From: Alopecurus myosuroides
Taxonomy: Eukaryota > Streptophyta > Magnoliopsida > Poales > Poaceae
DNA: 64,000 bases
NCBI GenBank assembly: GCA_028641055.1
Contig: CM054057.1
Location: 333,032,482-333,096,481 of the forward strand
Direction of reading: 5' to 3'
Position numbers and translations under genes: made by a program. The notes beneath the pieces were generated by a model. It searched no databases. It was not told the DNA's origin and saw nothing but the letters and a program-made list of their open reading frames with translations. This document shows positions 1 through 9,430 of this stretch, in pieces; position 1 is the first letter of the stretch, and the number at the start of each line of letters is the position of its first letter.

Positions 1-17
1 TCTAAACGGGTTTCCGG

Positions 18-27
18 CTATAAATAG
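18..27 (+). promoter_or_regulatory. TATA box of the Tat-1 antisense gene
   Basis: CTATAAATAG within the context CCGGCTATAAATAGCC, 137 bp upstream of the aORF ATG. The same box occurs upstream of the aORF in Tat-2 (49099-49108, minus) and Tat-3 (54975-54984, plus). Conservation in three copies supports a real internal promoter; transcription itself is inferred. Confidence 0.7.
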
Positions 28-163
28 CCATCATCGTCCTCGCCAAAAACTTTCCTCACTCCCTCACTGCCCACGCCATTGACGCGAACACGAGCTCGAG
101 AGCAAGTTCCTTGTCCCAGCGCACGCATCCCTCGCACGCCAGAACGCAACGCACCACCAAAAG

Positions 164-3099
164 ATGGCCTCCTCGCCGTCCTCGCCCACTCGCGCCGCCA
201 TCGACGAGCTCATCGGCGACCTGGATCCACAGCCGGGATCGCAAACGCACACCGGCGGCGAGCCGGAGAAGACCACGGCCTCCGCGGCGGGCGGAGAAAA
301 CACTTCCGCCGCCGCGGACATTGCGACATCAAGCGCCGCGACAACCCCGCCGTTTGCACCCGAAACGGCGGAGGAAAAAATCGAGCTCCTCGGCGACGAA
401 CTCGCCGCCGCGAAGGCCGCCGCCGCCGCCGCCGGAGCAGACGAGGAAGCGGAATCTGCAGGGAACTGGAGTGCCTGCAGTATTCCCCCGGCTCTCCTTC
501 CAAACTTGGAAAAGGAGGGCCTGGTTCTCAAGAAAAAATGGCGGCTGCCAGAAGAAGAGACCGAACCAGCGCCACGGAATGGCGAAAGGGTACTCCTTAC
601 TTCCCACCTTCTGCGAGGTATGGGGCTTCCACCTTCTTCCTTCTTCCTCCAAATCCTTTCTCACTATCACATCCAGCCCCATAACCTTCCTCCCAATTCC
701 ATCCTCTACATGGCCGGCTTCCAGGCTTTGTTTGAGGGCTACTTAGGGCTAGAACCTAGGTTAGATTTCTGGAATTACTGCTTCGGGGTTAAGCGGAACT
801 CTTCGGAGGGCGCACTCCCGACTTGCGGGACCATATCTTTCACTCTTCGGAGATTCCGAGAAGATTGGTTCCCCAAGATAAAAACTTCGGAATCCGTCAA
901 ATTTTGGACGGGTTCCTTCTTTTATCACCCCGACGTGCCTTTCCCTAAGGAAGCTGTCGGGGTTCCACCTTTCGTGAACACTGCCGCAGTTCCTCGGGAT
1001 AACTGGGGAACAGAAGCCGTCCAAGTTCTGCCGCCAGATCTACTAAAGATCAAGCAGCGCATCGCCAAGCTTACCTCCATGGATCCGCCTCTAACCAGCA
1101 TGGACACGGTTCTATGCTGGCTGATTAGGCGGATCCAGCCACTAGCCAACCACAGCGGCCGTCTCCTGTGCGAATACACGGGAGTCAAGGATCCAATGCG
1201 GACATCCGCCAAAGATTGGCCCGCAAAGGAACTTAGGCGGCGCATCAATCAGTTGGTCGCATCGCGCGACCAATACACAGAGAGTCGGCCAATGTACACG
1301 GCCAAAAATCCGGTTCCCAAGGTAATTTTTCAGTCATTTGGGTACAATTCTATTTTTTCTCGGATTTCCTGGCTTCTGATTTTGGTCTTGCTTGTCCGAC
1401 AGTTCGCGGATCTTTCAGATTCGGACTTGGTATCCGAGGCTGAGCTGGACGCGCTGCGCACCGCCGCTACCGGTGGACGCAAGCGCAAGAAGATAACTTC
1501 CTCGGAAGAAATTATCGATCTTGACGGAATCCCCGTCGCCACCTCCAGGTTATTTCTTCTGGAATTTTCTTTCATGGGAACTTTTTTCATCCATCTTCGG
1601 TGTTTTAACTTTTTCCGGATTTTATGTTTTTAGCCTGCAGCCTTCCACCCTGAAGCCGAAGAAGCTGAAGAAACACAAGGTTTCTTCCAGCCGAGGCAGC
1701 CAACCTTCTCCCGCCGTCGCCCCGGACACGCCACGCACAATGGCGGAAGAGCCTACTGCAGCCCCCACCACCAAGCCCCCGGAGCCCAGCCAGCCCGTTG
1801 TGTCCGATACGGACACGAGGGAAAGGGCGGCCCCAGAGGTGGGAAAATTTTCTCGGACTTTCGACGAGGAAATTCCCACCTTTGACAAGGATTTCAAAGC
1901 TACCAATGACGCCCTGGACGCAGCCGGGAATCTCTTCGCGGAATACGCAAAAGAGTTTAAAGAAAACTTGGCAGGTTTGCAGCGCATGAGCCAGGTATAT
2001 AACTCTAGCCCCCAAGCATTAAACAAAATGCATGCTTTTTGCTTTGATGTTTTTTTGTACTCATTCTTCTCCTTGCTATGTTTCAGCAAACCTCCGAAGC
2101 CATTAACAGGGAAGTTTTCAAGAAACTCACCATCAAGAATAAAGAAGTTAGAAGTCTTCTTTCTATTCTTGAAGAAAGGGAGGCAGAGCTGGAATCATCT
2201 AAGCTCGCACTGTCGGAAACACAAGGTAAGCATTTTCCTTCTGAAATTTCCGATTCAATTATTTGCCTAAGTTTTTTCCGAGAAGCTGGCTAACTCGGAT
2301 TTTTTTCCTTGCTTTTCAGCTGCATTAGCTCAGGCTAAACAAGCAGCGGAAGATTCTGGCAATGCCGAAATTCTCCGCAAGGAGAATGTTGAGCTCCACA
2401 AGAACCTTGTGAAAGCACAACAAGACTTGGAAGCCAGTAATCTGGCCCTTGGAGTTTCTAATTCCAAGGCTTCCGAGCAGGCGGAGAAGGACAAATCCAC
2501 CATTCAGGATTTGACCGACGCTCTAAACCTTCGCCTGGAGGAAGTTTCCGAGATCGACAAGCTTATCGGTAAGTTTCTGTCTCATTCATCATCTTTCCAT
2601 GTTTTACTTTCTCTGTTTTTCCGTCTAACCCTTTTGGGTGTGTTATTGGAAAAAACCAGGAGATACCCCAGATGGCACTCGGGTTGCAGGCATCCGAGCT
2701 TTCGGGGAGACATGGAATTTGATGAAGGCTGCTGCAACGCAGCTTGTAGACAAGTTTCTTCCCGAAAAATCTGGGGAATGCTCGGAGGTTGGAAAACTTC
2801 CGGGTGCCATCATGGAGGTGGCAGAGGCCAAAGATTCCTTTCTTCGCTCCGCTGCACGGGGTGGTGCGCGCATGGATCTCGGCCTCATGCGCATGCACTA
2901 CCCCACTGCCAAATCCTGGCGCGTGGCGTCCGGTGTCCCTCAAGGATACACGGATATGCAGCGAAACACCATCTTCGGTGAAGTCAAAGGCCACGCCACC
3001 CAGATTGCCTCCATGGTAAATATCTCCGTCAACTATCCAGAAGAGGAGATCCCTCCGATCCCCGAAGACGAGAGCAGCGAGGAAGAGTCAGATGCTTGA
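164..3099 (+). CDS. Antisense additional ORF (aORF) of Tat-1, spliced, 830 aa
   Basis: Six exons can be joined with GT-AG introns and one open frame: 164-1321, 1403-1548, 1634-1994, 2087-2225, 2320-2568 and 2660-3099 (2493 nt, 830 residues, stop TGA). Exon 1 has an Ala/Ser-rich start and then a region like the putative gypsy-type transposon domain (PF04195, Transposase_28), about residues 145-265, rich in aromatics around FWTGSFFYHPD. Exons 4-5 are Glu/Lys/Leu/Ala-rich and should form a coiled coil. The C-terminus ends in an acidic Glu/Ser tail. It runs opposite to gag-pol and ends 615 bp from the end of pol. Such antisense ORFs are known in Tat-lineage elements (RIRE2/Grande type), but their function is not established. 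Pieces of homologous genes lie in Tat-2 and Tat-3. The start is chosen because it is the first ATG in frame after the TATA box and is matched by MATGDSP starts in the other copies. A host function or cDNA support cannot be judged here. Confidence 0.82.
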
Positions 3100-3714
3100 A
3101 GGGTTATCTTGAACCTGGATAGCAAAAGTAGACAATAGGAGCATTACAATTCTTTTAATGTAATCCAAAATGTAATGCTTCTTTTTGTATGAATGAAACT
3201 TCCGTCTTTTGCAGTTTAAATTATGAAATTCTTTGCAAGTTTTTTGGATTTTATCATTCCTTTATCTTCTAAGTTCTCTGGTGTATATGCTTTAACTGTC
3301 CTTAGTGTTTGAAATGGCTCAAATAGCAATATGAATCTTCATGCCGAGTAACTGGGGACGAACCAAGCAGTTTTGAAACTCGGAAACATGGACCATGCTA
3401 AAGGCATTTTTACTAACTAGTTCCAGTAACCCAACACACACACAATCAGATAAGACTTAGAGAAATCAAGGAAAGTTTTAAGTGAAACTTGGGCGCACAG
3501 GCAATTCAAGTTTCCCTTAGCCGTTAACAGGCTGAAAAATCATTCAGTTTTGTAACGCCGAGTACGCAAGCACAATTCGGGTTAACGTTGAGCAATTTGT
3601 AAGATCATTGGGAAATAGATGAGGCGGAAACACCTTGCACTTATAAAGAATATGGATGACAGTATTCCGACAACTTTATTTCATGATCTCAAAAGATGTT
3701 TACATAGAATTGAA
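3100..3714. other. Noncoding gap between convergent aORF and pol of Tat-1
   Basis: No long ORF. This is the shared 3' region for two convergent genes. A related stretch lies at 44407-45024 in Tat-2 (both contain phrases such as a Ser/Gly-free CGGAGT/CCGAGT-spaced text and a long ATTACAATT-like motif near the aORF end), so it is part of the element and not host DNA. Confidence 0.6.
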
Positions 3715-4695
3715 CTAAGTACGGAAAGGTACATAACTTTCTAGACGTTCCCAGGCTTCCGCAATCCACTTGACTTTGTCGAATTTTTTCAGCAGCTTGT
3801 AGAGTGGTAAGGTTTTAGCCCCCAGCCAACTGATAAATCTGCTGACGGCTGCAGCGGAACCCGTCAATCTTTGGACATCTTTTACACATGTAGGTTTTGA
3901 GATGTTCAAGATTGCCTTGATCTTTTCCGGGTTAACTTCTATTCCTCTATGGGAAACAATGAAACCCAGAAGTTTTCCTGAGGGAACCCCGAATACGCAC
4001 TTAGATGGATTCAACTTCATCTTGTAAGTGCGCAAGTTTTCGAAAGTTTCTCGCAAATCCTCAAGGAGTGTATCTTTTTCCTTGGTTACGACAGCGATAT
4101 CGTCCACGTAAACATGAACGTTTCTACCAATTTGACTATGCAAACAACGTTGCATGCAACGCTGGTAGGTTGCACCTGCGTTCTTCAGGCCAAAAGGCAT
4201 GGTTATGTAATAGTACGTCCCATACGGGGTTATAAAAGAAGTCTTGATTTGATCTTCCTTTTTCATGCGTATTTGGTGGTACCCGGAGTATGCATCCAAA
4301 AAGTATAAAAGCTCGGAGCCTGCAGTGGCATCTATTATTTGATCGATTCGCGGTAAGGCGAACCTATCTTTCGGACACAACTTGTTCAATCCTGTGTAAT
4401 CTATACACATTCTAAGAGCAGTGGTGTCTTTCTTCGGTACTAGGACCGGATTTGCGGACCAATCAGTATGGATTACTTCCTTGATAAAATCCGCTGCTAA
4501 AAGCCAGATAATTTCCTTGCCAATAGCCTTCCGTCTTCTTCCGTCAAAACGACGGAGACCTTGTTTGACGGATTTTGATTCGGGAATAACCTTGAGTTGG
4601 TGCTCAGCAAGTTCCCTGGGTACGCCTGGCATGTCAGCTGGACACCAGGCAAAAATATCCCAGTTCTCACGGAGGAACTTGATGAGCTCGCCTTC
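3715..4695 (-). pseudogene. Truncated pol of Tat-1: reverse transcriptase, RNase H and integrase deleted
   Basis: Starts directly after the UAG of gag-protease and is in the same frame (326 codons). It shows RT motifs FLDAYSGYHQI, FGLKNAGATY and YVDDI, so fingers, palm and most of the thumb are present. After the thumb phrase LYKLLKKFDK the frame jumps to a short tail ending SYVPFRT and a stop. In Tat-2 the same thumb phrase continues into RNase H and integrase for about 2.3 kb, ending RPFYT and stop. The tail and the bases after it resemble the end of integrase. The simplest reading is an internal deletion that kept the frame. Without RNase H and integrase it could not support its own movement. 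Confidence 0.85.
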
Positions 4696-4698
4696 CTA
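4696..4698 (-). promoter_or_regulatory. In-frame UAG between protease and reverse transcriptase
   Basis: The context on the coding strand is GAC AAA TAG GAA, and the reading frame stays open on both sides. The same codons (GAC AAA TAG GAA) occur at the same place in Tat-2 (41188-41190). A suppressible stop is one known way for retroelements to make less Pol than Gag (murine leukaemia virus uses UAG). Readthrough here is an inference. Confidence 0.55.
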
Positions 4699-7600
4699 TT
4701 TGTCGGTCATCCCAGTCCCTACGACGACAAATTTTGTCGGATCTTTGGGATCTAGGATTACCTGTGTTGTGTTCTCGGACGCCTTGAAACTATCTGTTGG
4801 CTTCCGAGTTTCTTTTCCTGCCGGCATTTCTTTCGGCGATACCTCCTTGGCTAATTCCTTCAGTTCCTCCTTTGCTATAACTCTCTGAGCGCAAAGGGCG
4901 TTTTCTTTCTCCAACTCATTTGCCAGCTTGAAATCACCGGCTATGGTGATTACTCCTCCTTTGGGTCCTGGCATTTTCAGCTTGTTGTAGATATAACAGG
5001 ATCTTGCCATGAATTTGGCGAAAGCTGGACGTCCGAGTATTGCGTGATACACGCTTTCGAACGGCACTACTTCGAAGGATACTTTTTCCTGCCGGAAGTG
5101 ATCTTTATCTCCGAAGGTGACATCTAGGGAAATTTCTCCTAGGGATCGTGCTTGCCTGCCAGGAACAATGCCATGGAAGCGTATATTGCTGTAGTTGAGC
5201 TGGGACTCGGAGATCTTCAAGTGCTTCAGTGTATCCAGGTACATTATATTAATGCTGGATCCTCCGTCCATCAGCACTCTTCTTAGCCTAGTATTTTGAA
5301 CAATAGGGCTTACAACAAGAGCTTGTGTGCCGGGTTCAGGGATATTTCCGGGATGATCAGACTGATCCCAGATTATCGGTGTGTTGGAGTACTTCAAGAA
5401 TTTCGGAGTTGCCGGAACAACCGCGTTTATTTCTCGAAGTGTTCTTTTTGCCACCTTTGCTGACGGGGTTGCTAAGAAAGTTAGCATTGCTTCTCCGTCA
5501 ACTCTCGGAAATTTGGGTTCGCCCTTTCGCTGTTGTTCCTGGATTTTGTCATCAGTGTCTGATTCACTGTCTTCTTTTTCAGCTTCTGGCTTTTGTTTGG
5601 CAGGTTTCCTTTTGGAACCCTTCCCTTTATTTCCGGATCCTGCATTGCCTTTCATATGCTTGTTTAGCCGGCATTGCGCGTTTGTGTGGGTTGGTTTCCC
5701 AAATTGCGAGTGGTGGACGCAGGGTTCCGACTTAATTCTCTCCCATTCTTCGGGAGTATAATTGATTGGATCTGGACTGCGGCCTTTCCACTTATTCACC
5801 TTTTCTCCTCCAAAGGCTATGTTGACCTCCTTGGGCTTTGTCATTGACTCTGGAGTTCCTTTTTTGTCAGAACGAGGGGTTTTCTTGGCGAGTATTAGTG
5901 ACTCAATATTGCCTCCTCTTGCTCTGATATCATCTTCGGCTGCAGCATGCTCATTAGCGGTTGTAAGCATAGATCCGAGATCTTTGTGCTGTTTAGAACC
6001 AACCATGAACGGTACGAGTCCGGGTTTTAGGCCATTGACGAAAGCATGCATTGCTTGCACGTCAGTTACTCCAGAGCAACTATTCTTCATTGCAGTCCAT
6101 CTGGAGATGAAATACATGTATGGTTCGTCCTCAAATTGGGTGCAACGGTTCAGCTGGTTGATGCTATTTGGGCGTTTGTATGTTCCCCGAAAATGCTGAG
6201 TGAACACTCTAGCCATATCATCCCAGCTGTCGACAGTTCTTGATGGTAAACCATTGATCCAATCTCTGGCTCCGTCTAGCAACATTAGGGGAAGAAACTT
6301 GACAGCTTCCAGGTCTGTCCCATTGTTGATTTGGACGGCTGTATAATAATCTGAGAGCCAGGTATCCGGGTTTGTACTGCCGGTATATTTTTGGTAGGTT
6401 GGACCAACTTTGGCGAAGCCAGAATGCAGGGTTATCCTTCGGATCCTGTCAGTAAAACACTTAGGACCAAAGTATAGATCATCCTTTTCTGCTCTATCAA
6501 TGTGTGCAGAATATCTCCCGGCTGAATGGACAGAAGGGGATCTGCTCCTTACTTTTCCATTGTTGCGCGGACGCGCTTTTCCGAGGTTATCTCTATCTCT
6601 TCCGTGTTCACGTCCTTTAGGCGGAGTTCTGCTTCTATGCCTTTCCTTATCCTTAGGAGGTGTCCGGGATCTTTCACGTCTGTGAGGTATATCATATCTT
6701 CCAGCTTTTTCAGCTGGGTTTCTCGGAGGTGGCATTATTTTGCCGTCATTCCGGTGTTTGTCTTCCCGATCGTGTGGTTTATATCCATCTTTCGGGAGAT
6801 GAGGTCCGATTCTGGACGTTGCGTCCCGGTTGTCTGGGTTTTTCCTGTCTTTTCTCGGATCCTCTTTTTTATCCGAATCTCCGGGTTCTTCCGGTCCAGG
6901 TGCTCCAGCAGCGCAAGTAGCTGTTTTGCAGAGGGCGGAATTATCATGCAGCCTCCCTGATCGTTCTTGGCCTCGCTGTTGCTGCTGTAATGCTTTTCCT
7001 AGGAAAGCATACACCCCTTGGAGTTTCTCCCCGTTGGAGTACAGATCGTTGTTTAGGATGGCGAACGCTGCTTCCGTGTTTTCCGCTGCGGTTTTGTATA
7101 TTGGTTCGCCCTTGGCATCTTTGCCGTTTAACTGCTTTTGCCAAGATGGGTTATAGAACCTTTCTTTTGGCGGCAGTTCTTCCGGTTTTGCGATTCCGGG
7201 TAACCTAGTAGGTTTTAACGCGGATCTATGCTTTCTCTCGTACTCCTCTATTTCTTCCTTCATGACTTTGATGTCATTATGGGTTTGTTGGAGATGTTGC
7301 CGAGATCTAAGCAGATGTTGTTGTTGCCGTTGGAAAGCTTGTCTCCTGGCTTCCAGCATCTCAGGGGGTTCATCTGGTCCCACTGGTGTTTGTAATAGCT
7401 CTTGCTCTTCCTGTTCCGTCATTGGCGGAGCAGTGATTTCCTTAGATTTCTTTTCCGCTGGCTTTGTGCCGCTAACATCTCCAACTTCCAGGTTTTCATC
7501 AGCGAGATCGGTTGATTTTTTCTTCCGGAGTTTGTATTGGAGTTTTTTAGAAGCACGGTGCTTTTTCTTGGAAGAGGGAGGTTTTTTGACAGGCTCATCT

Positions 7601-8364
7601 TCTGTCATCTCCTTAACATTGGGGAATATCGGAGAAGTTTCTCCGTCTTCTCTCTCTTCCACCGGCGGAGGGGTTTTAGGGCTTTCCTGGCTGCCGGCAC
7701 CCGTTGTATCAGCTGGTTTTGCCATTAGCACTTCATGGAATCCCTCTTGAAAGGACTTAACCTTTCTTACGAAGGCATCCTCGTCTTCGTCTTCGGAGTC
7801 GAAGTTATCCGATCCGGTTTCCGACTCCAACCTCGCCTCAATGGCGGCAAGCACGGACTCTGCTTCCGAGTTCATCGTCTTGTTGACGGATGTCGGATCT
7901 TCCGCCTCTGTGACGGGTGTTTCTTCTTCCGTCTCTATGACGGGTAGGTTGTTATCTGCCTCTTGCACGGGATTTCCGTCATCCGTGTTTTCAGTGATTT
8001 CGGATTGCACCATGCCGATAAAGTGTGTATCACTTTTTTGTCGGCGATCTGAGCAGAATCCGGCATCATAGTCGTCTTCGACTGGGTATAGGGCGGGTGG
8101 GATAAATTTGCTTCCACCGCAAAACCCCATTGCCTCTGCAGTTAGTCCGATAAAGATGTTAGCAGATCCGATCGGTAACACGCAGGCACTTACCAGGTGG
8201 TTTTGCGCCGGTATATAGGATCCGTTGTCGAGGAAGCGGCCGACGTCGTCGTCGAATTCCAAGCTTCCGACAGTGATCGATCTTCCAATTCCGCCAAGTA
8301 TCCCAGATCGGAATTTCACGCCTGACGTCGTTTGCCCCACGGTGGGCGCCAACTGTCGAGACAT
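4696..8364 (-). CDS. Gag-protease polyprotein of Tat-1, 1222 aa
   Basis: A single open frame of 1223 codons. The frame is open even further upstream (to 8508) inside the LTR, but the ATG at 8364-8362 is preferred: it lies in the last 11 bp of the LTR and is the first one close to the primer-binding site, which is then translated as QLAPTVG. Order: acidic N-terminal region; Gln-rich coiled-coil stretch and a conserved block about residues 440-540; Arg/Ser/Pro-rich repeats (RSRTPPK twice); the retrotransposon gag core about residues 630-860 (WLSDYY, ARDWINGLPS); a Cys/His cluster near residue 880 (CVHH, H-T-N-A-Q-C) that may be a variant zinc knuckle; and an aspartic protease around residue 1030 with DGGSSINIMY and later AILGRPAFAKF. 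No stop or frameshift is seen, in contrast with Tat-2. It ends at UAG, followed in frame by pol. Confidence 0.85.
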   Translation of the reverse strand: MSRQLAPTVGQTTSGVKFRSGILGGIGRSITVGSLEFDDDVGRFLDNGSYIPAQNHLVSACVLPIGSANIFIGLTAEAMGFCGGSKFIPPALYPVEDDYDAGFCSDRRQKSDTHFIGMVQSEITENTDDGNPVQEADNNLPVIETEEETPVTEAEDPTSVNKTMNSEAESVLAAIEARLESETGSDNFDSEDEDEDAFVRKVKSFQEGFHEVLMAKPADTTGAGSQESPKTPPPVEEREDGETSPIFPNVKEMTEDEPVKKPPSSKKKHRASKKLQYKLRKKKSTDLADENLEVGDVSGTKPAEKKSKEITAPPMTEQEEQELLQTPVGPDEPPEMLEARRQAFQRQQQHLLRSRQHLQQTHNDIKVMKEEIEEYERKHRSALKPTRLPGIAKPEELPPKERFYNPSWQKQLNGKDAKGEPIYKTAAENTEAAFAILNNDLYSNGEKLQGVYAFLGKALQQQQRGQERSGRLHDNSALCKTATCAAGAPGPEEPGDSDKKEDPRKDRKNPDNRDATSRIGPHLPKDGYKPHDREDKHRNDGKIMPPPRNPAEKAGRYDIPHRRERSRTPPKDKERHRSRTPPKGREHGRDRDNLGKARPRNNGKVRSRSPSVHSAGRYSAHIDRAEKDDLYFGPKCFTDRIRRITLHSGFAKVGPTYQKYTGSTNPDTWLSDYYTAVQINNGTDLEAVKFLPLMLLDGARDWINGLPSRTVDSWDDMARVFTQHFRGTYKRPNSINQLNRCTQFEDEPYMYFISRWTAMKNSCSGVTDVQAMHAFVNGLKPGLVPFMVGSKQHKDLGSMLTTANEHAAAEDDIRARGGNIESLILAKKTPRSDKKGTPESMTKPKEVNIAFGGEKVNKWKGRSPDPINYTPEEWERIKSEPCVHHSQFGKPTHTNAQCRLNKHMKGNAGSGNKGKGSKRKPAKQKPEAEKEDSESDTDDKIQEQQRKGEPKFPRVDGEAMLTFLATPSAKVAKRTLREINAVVPATPKFLKYSNTPIIWDQSDHPGNIPEPGTQALVVSPIVQNTRLRRVLMDGGSSINIMYLDTLKHLKISESQLNYSNIRFHGIVPGRQARSLGEISLDVTFGDKDHFRQEKVSFEVVPFESVYHAILGRPAFAKFMARSCYIYNKLKMPGPKGGVITIAGDFKLANELEKENALCAQRVIAKEELKELAKEVSPKEMPAGKETRKPTDSFKASENTTQVILDPKDPTKFVVVGTGMTDK
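8334..8351 (-). other. Primer-binding site of Tat-1
   Basis: TGGCGCCCACCGTGGGGC on the minus strand, two bases inside the LTR end. It is identical to the site in Tat-2 (37569-37586). A tRNA 3' end ending in the complement would prime minus-strand synthesis; the tRNA species was not determined. Confidence 0.8.
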
Positions 8365-8916
8365 CGTAGTAGTTTTCATAGACGGGGGTGCCATGAGACT
8401 ACGGTAGAGACGTGGGGTAACGGGATAGCGTAGTAACACAGAACACGGGATTTTACCCAGGTTCGGTACGTCGCGACAGTACGGCGTACCTACTCCTGCA
8501 CTTCTCACTAATTGGGACTAAAGCCCGCTTATCTGGGTTACAAAGTGAGGGTGTAGATCTAGCTTCTCGGCGAGGATGAGCTTCTCGGCGAGTTGCGTAG
8601 AGCTTGAACTTGTTGTGTCTAACTTAACTTGTTTAATCTATCTCCCGTCCGGCTTTATATAATAGCCGGATTAGGGCTTACAGAATAAGAAACCTAGAAG
8701 ATTACGTTTAACTTGTAACTTGGAAAGCAAGGAATCCGTCTTCTCCTCCAAGCCAGATCATGCGGGCCGTGATCCGGGTTCTTCTAGAATCCGGCTTCTG
8801 CGCGTCGGACTACTGGGCCGCCCAATGGACCTAAGCCCATTACCATGTAGGCCACCCTGGTAGTCCGGCTCTTTGTCTACCATCTTCTATACCCCTATTC
8901 AGTATATATCCGACCA
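8354..8916 (-). repeat. 5' LTR of Tat-1 (563 bp)
   Basis: On the plus strand it starts TGTCGAGACATC and ends in a decayed form of TATATATCCGACA (here ...CCGACCA). It carries a TATA-like element (TATTATATAAAG on the coding strand) near 8653-8664. It matches the LTRs of Tat-2 and Tat-3. The opposite LTR is off the left edge, so no target duplication can be tested. Confidence 0.85.
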
Positions 8917-9058
8917 ACAACATAAGTACATAGTTCCACAATCGAATCACATATTACATGACATATATCAGATATTCAAAACAAGGACAACTTAACAACT
9001 TTATGAATACATTGGGAATTATATCATACATGATTGCCTCTAGGGCATATTCCCAACA
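8917..9058 (-). repeat. Fragment of another LTR starting TGTTGGGAATATGCCC
   Basis: On the minus strand it begins TGTTGGGAATATGCCCTAG, a start like that of common grass LTRs of the Angela/BARE or Fatima type (from memory). It is cut by the end of Tat-1 at 8916, so Tat-1 probably jumped into it; the rest would be left of the window. Confidence 0.5.
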
Positions 9059-9430
9059 TCCACTACTTCACGCAGTTCCTCGCCACGCTTGAGGAGGTCC
9101 ACGACCTTGATGAGGTCCAGAACGAGAAGAGCCGTCGGCTCCTGGCGGTGGCAGTCACCCACGCCTTCTCCCAGCTTCTCCGCGCCGATCCCCTCTTCGA
9201 CTTCAGCAAGCTGTCGGCCCCGATCCCGGACGAGGATCAGAAGACCCTCTGGTGCCGGGTGCGTGATGATGTGATTGCCTTCACCGAGGCCTTCAACCCG
9301 CTGAAGGGATCGAAACAGCCTGCGGGTGAAACAAGAGCTTCAAGCGGTAGCGCGCGAGACTCCAAAGACCACCAATCTTCTGCTTGATTGATGGCTTTGT
9401 GTTCCTAGCATCCAAGGTAGAGTATGGGTG
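9059..9430 (+). pseudogene. Coding-like remnant, possibly the end of an antisense ORF of a second Tat-like element
   Basis: The frame from about 9059 to 9387 encodes HYFTQFLATLEEVHDLDEV and later FTEAFNPL, with GC-rich codons unlike its AT-rich surroundings. It starts abruptly at the LTR fragment and has no clear start. By position it lies downstream of the second element's pol remains and runs opposite to them, as the aORF does in Tat-1. I do not recognise the protein family, so this reading is tentative. Confidence 0.35.

Larger units (their letters stand above)
1..8916 (-). mobile_element. Tat-1: Tat-type Ty3/gypsy LTR retrotransposon, 3' end outside the window
   Basis: Read on the minus strand, the order is LTR (8916-8354), primer-binding site, gag-protease, a UAG, reverse transcriptase, a noncoding gap, then an antisense gene on the plus strand. 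The 3' LTR would lie left of base 1. Family assignment rests on the D-G-G-S-S protease motif, the Y-V-D-D reverse transcriptase motif and the extra antisense ORF with a putative gypsy-type transposon domain (PF04195-like), a trait known in the Tat lineage. RNase H and integrase are missing, so the copy should be non-autonomous. Tat-2 and Tat-3 in this window belong to the same family by LTR similarity (LTRs of 563, 549 and 546 bp). Confidence 0.9.

Noticed and set aside
79..746. Long plus-strand frames overlapping the aORF start in other registers
   Set aside because: They are Arg/Pro-rich shadows of the GC-rich first exon. The frame from 164 matches the other Tat copies and the splice sites.
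7262..7750. Plus-strand ORF of 162 aa opposite gag
   Set aside because: It is Cys/Ser-rich, the mirror of an acidic and Gln-rich gag part, with no start context or family match.
8365..8508. Extension of the Tat-1 gag frame to an ATG at 8508
   Set aside because: This part is LTR and would be read from U5 sequence. The ATG at 8364 is at the LTR end and shared with Tat-2.
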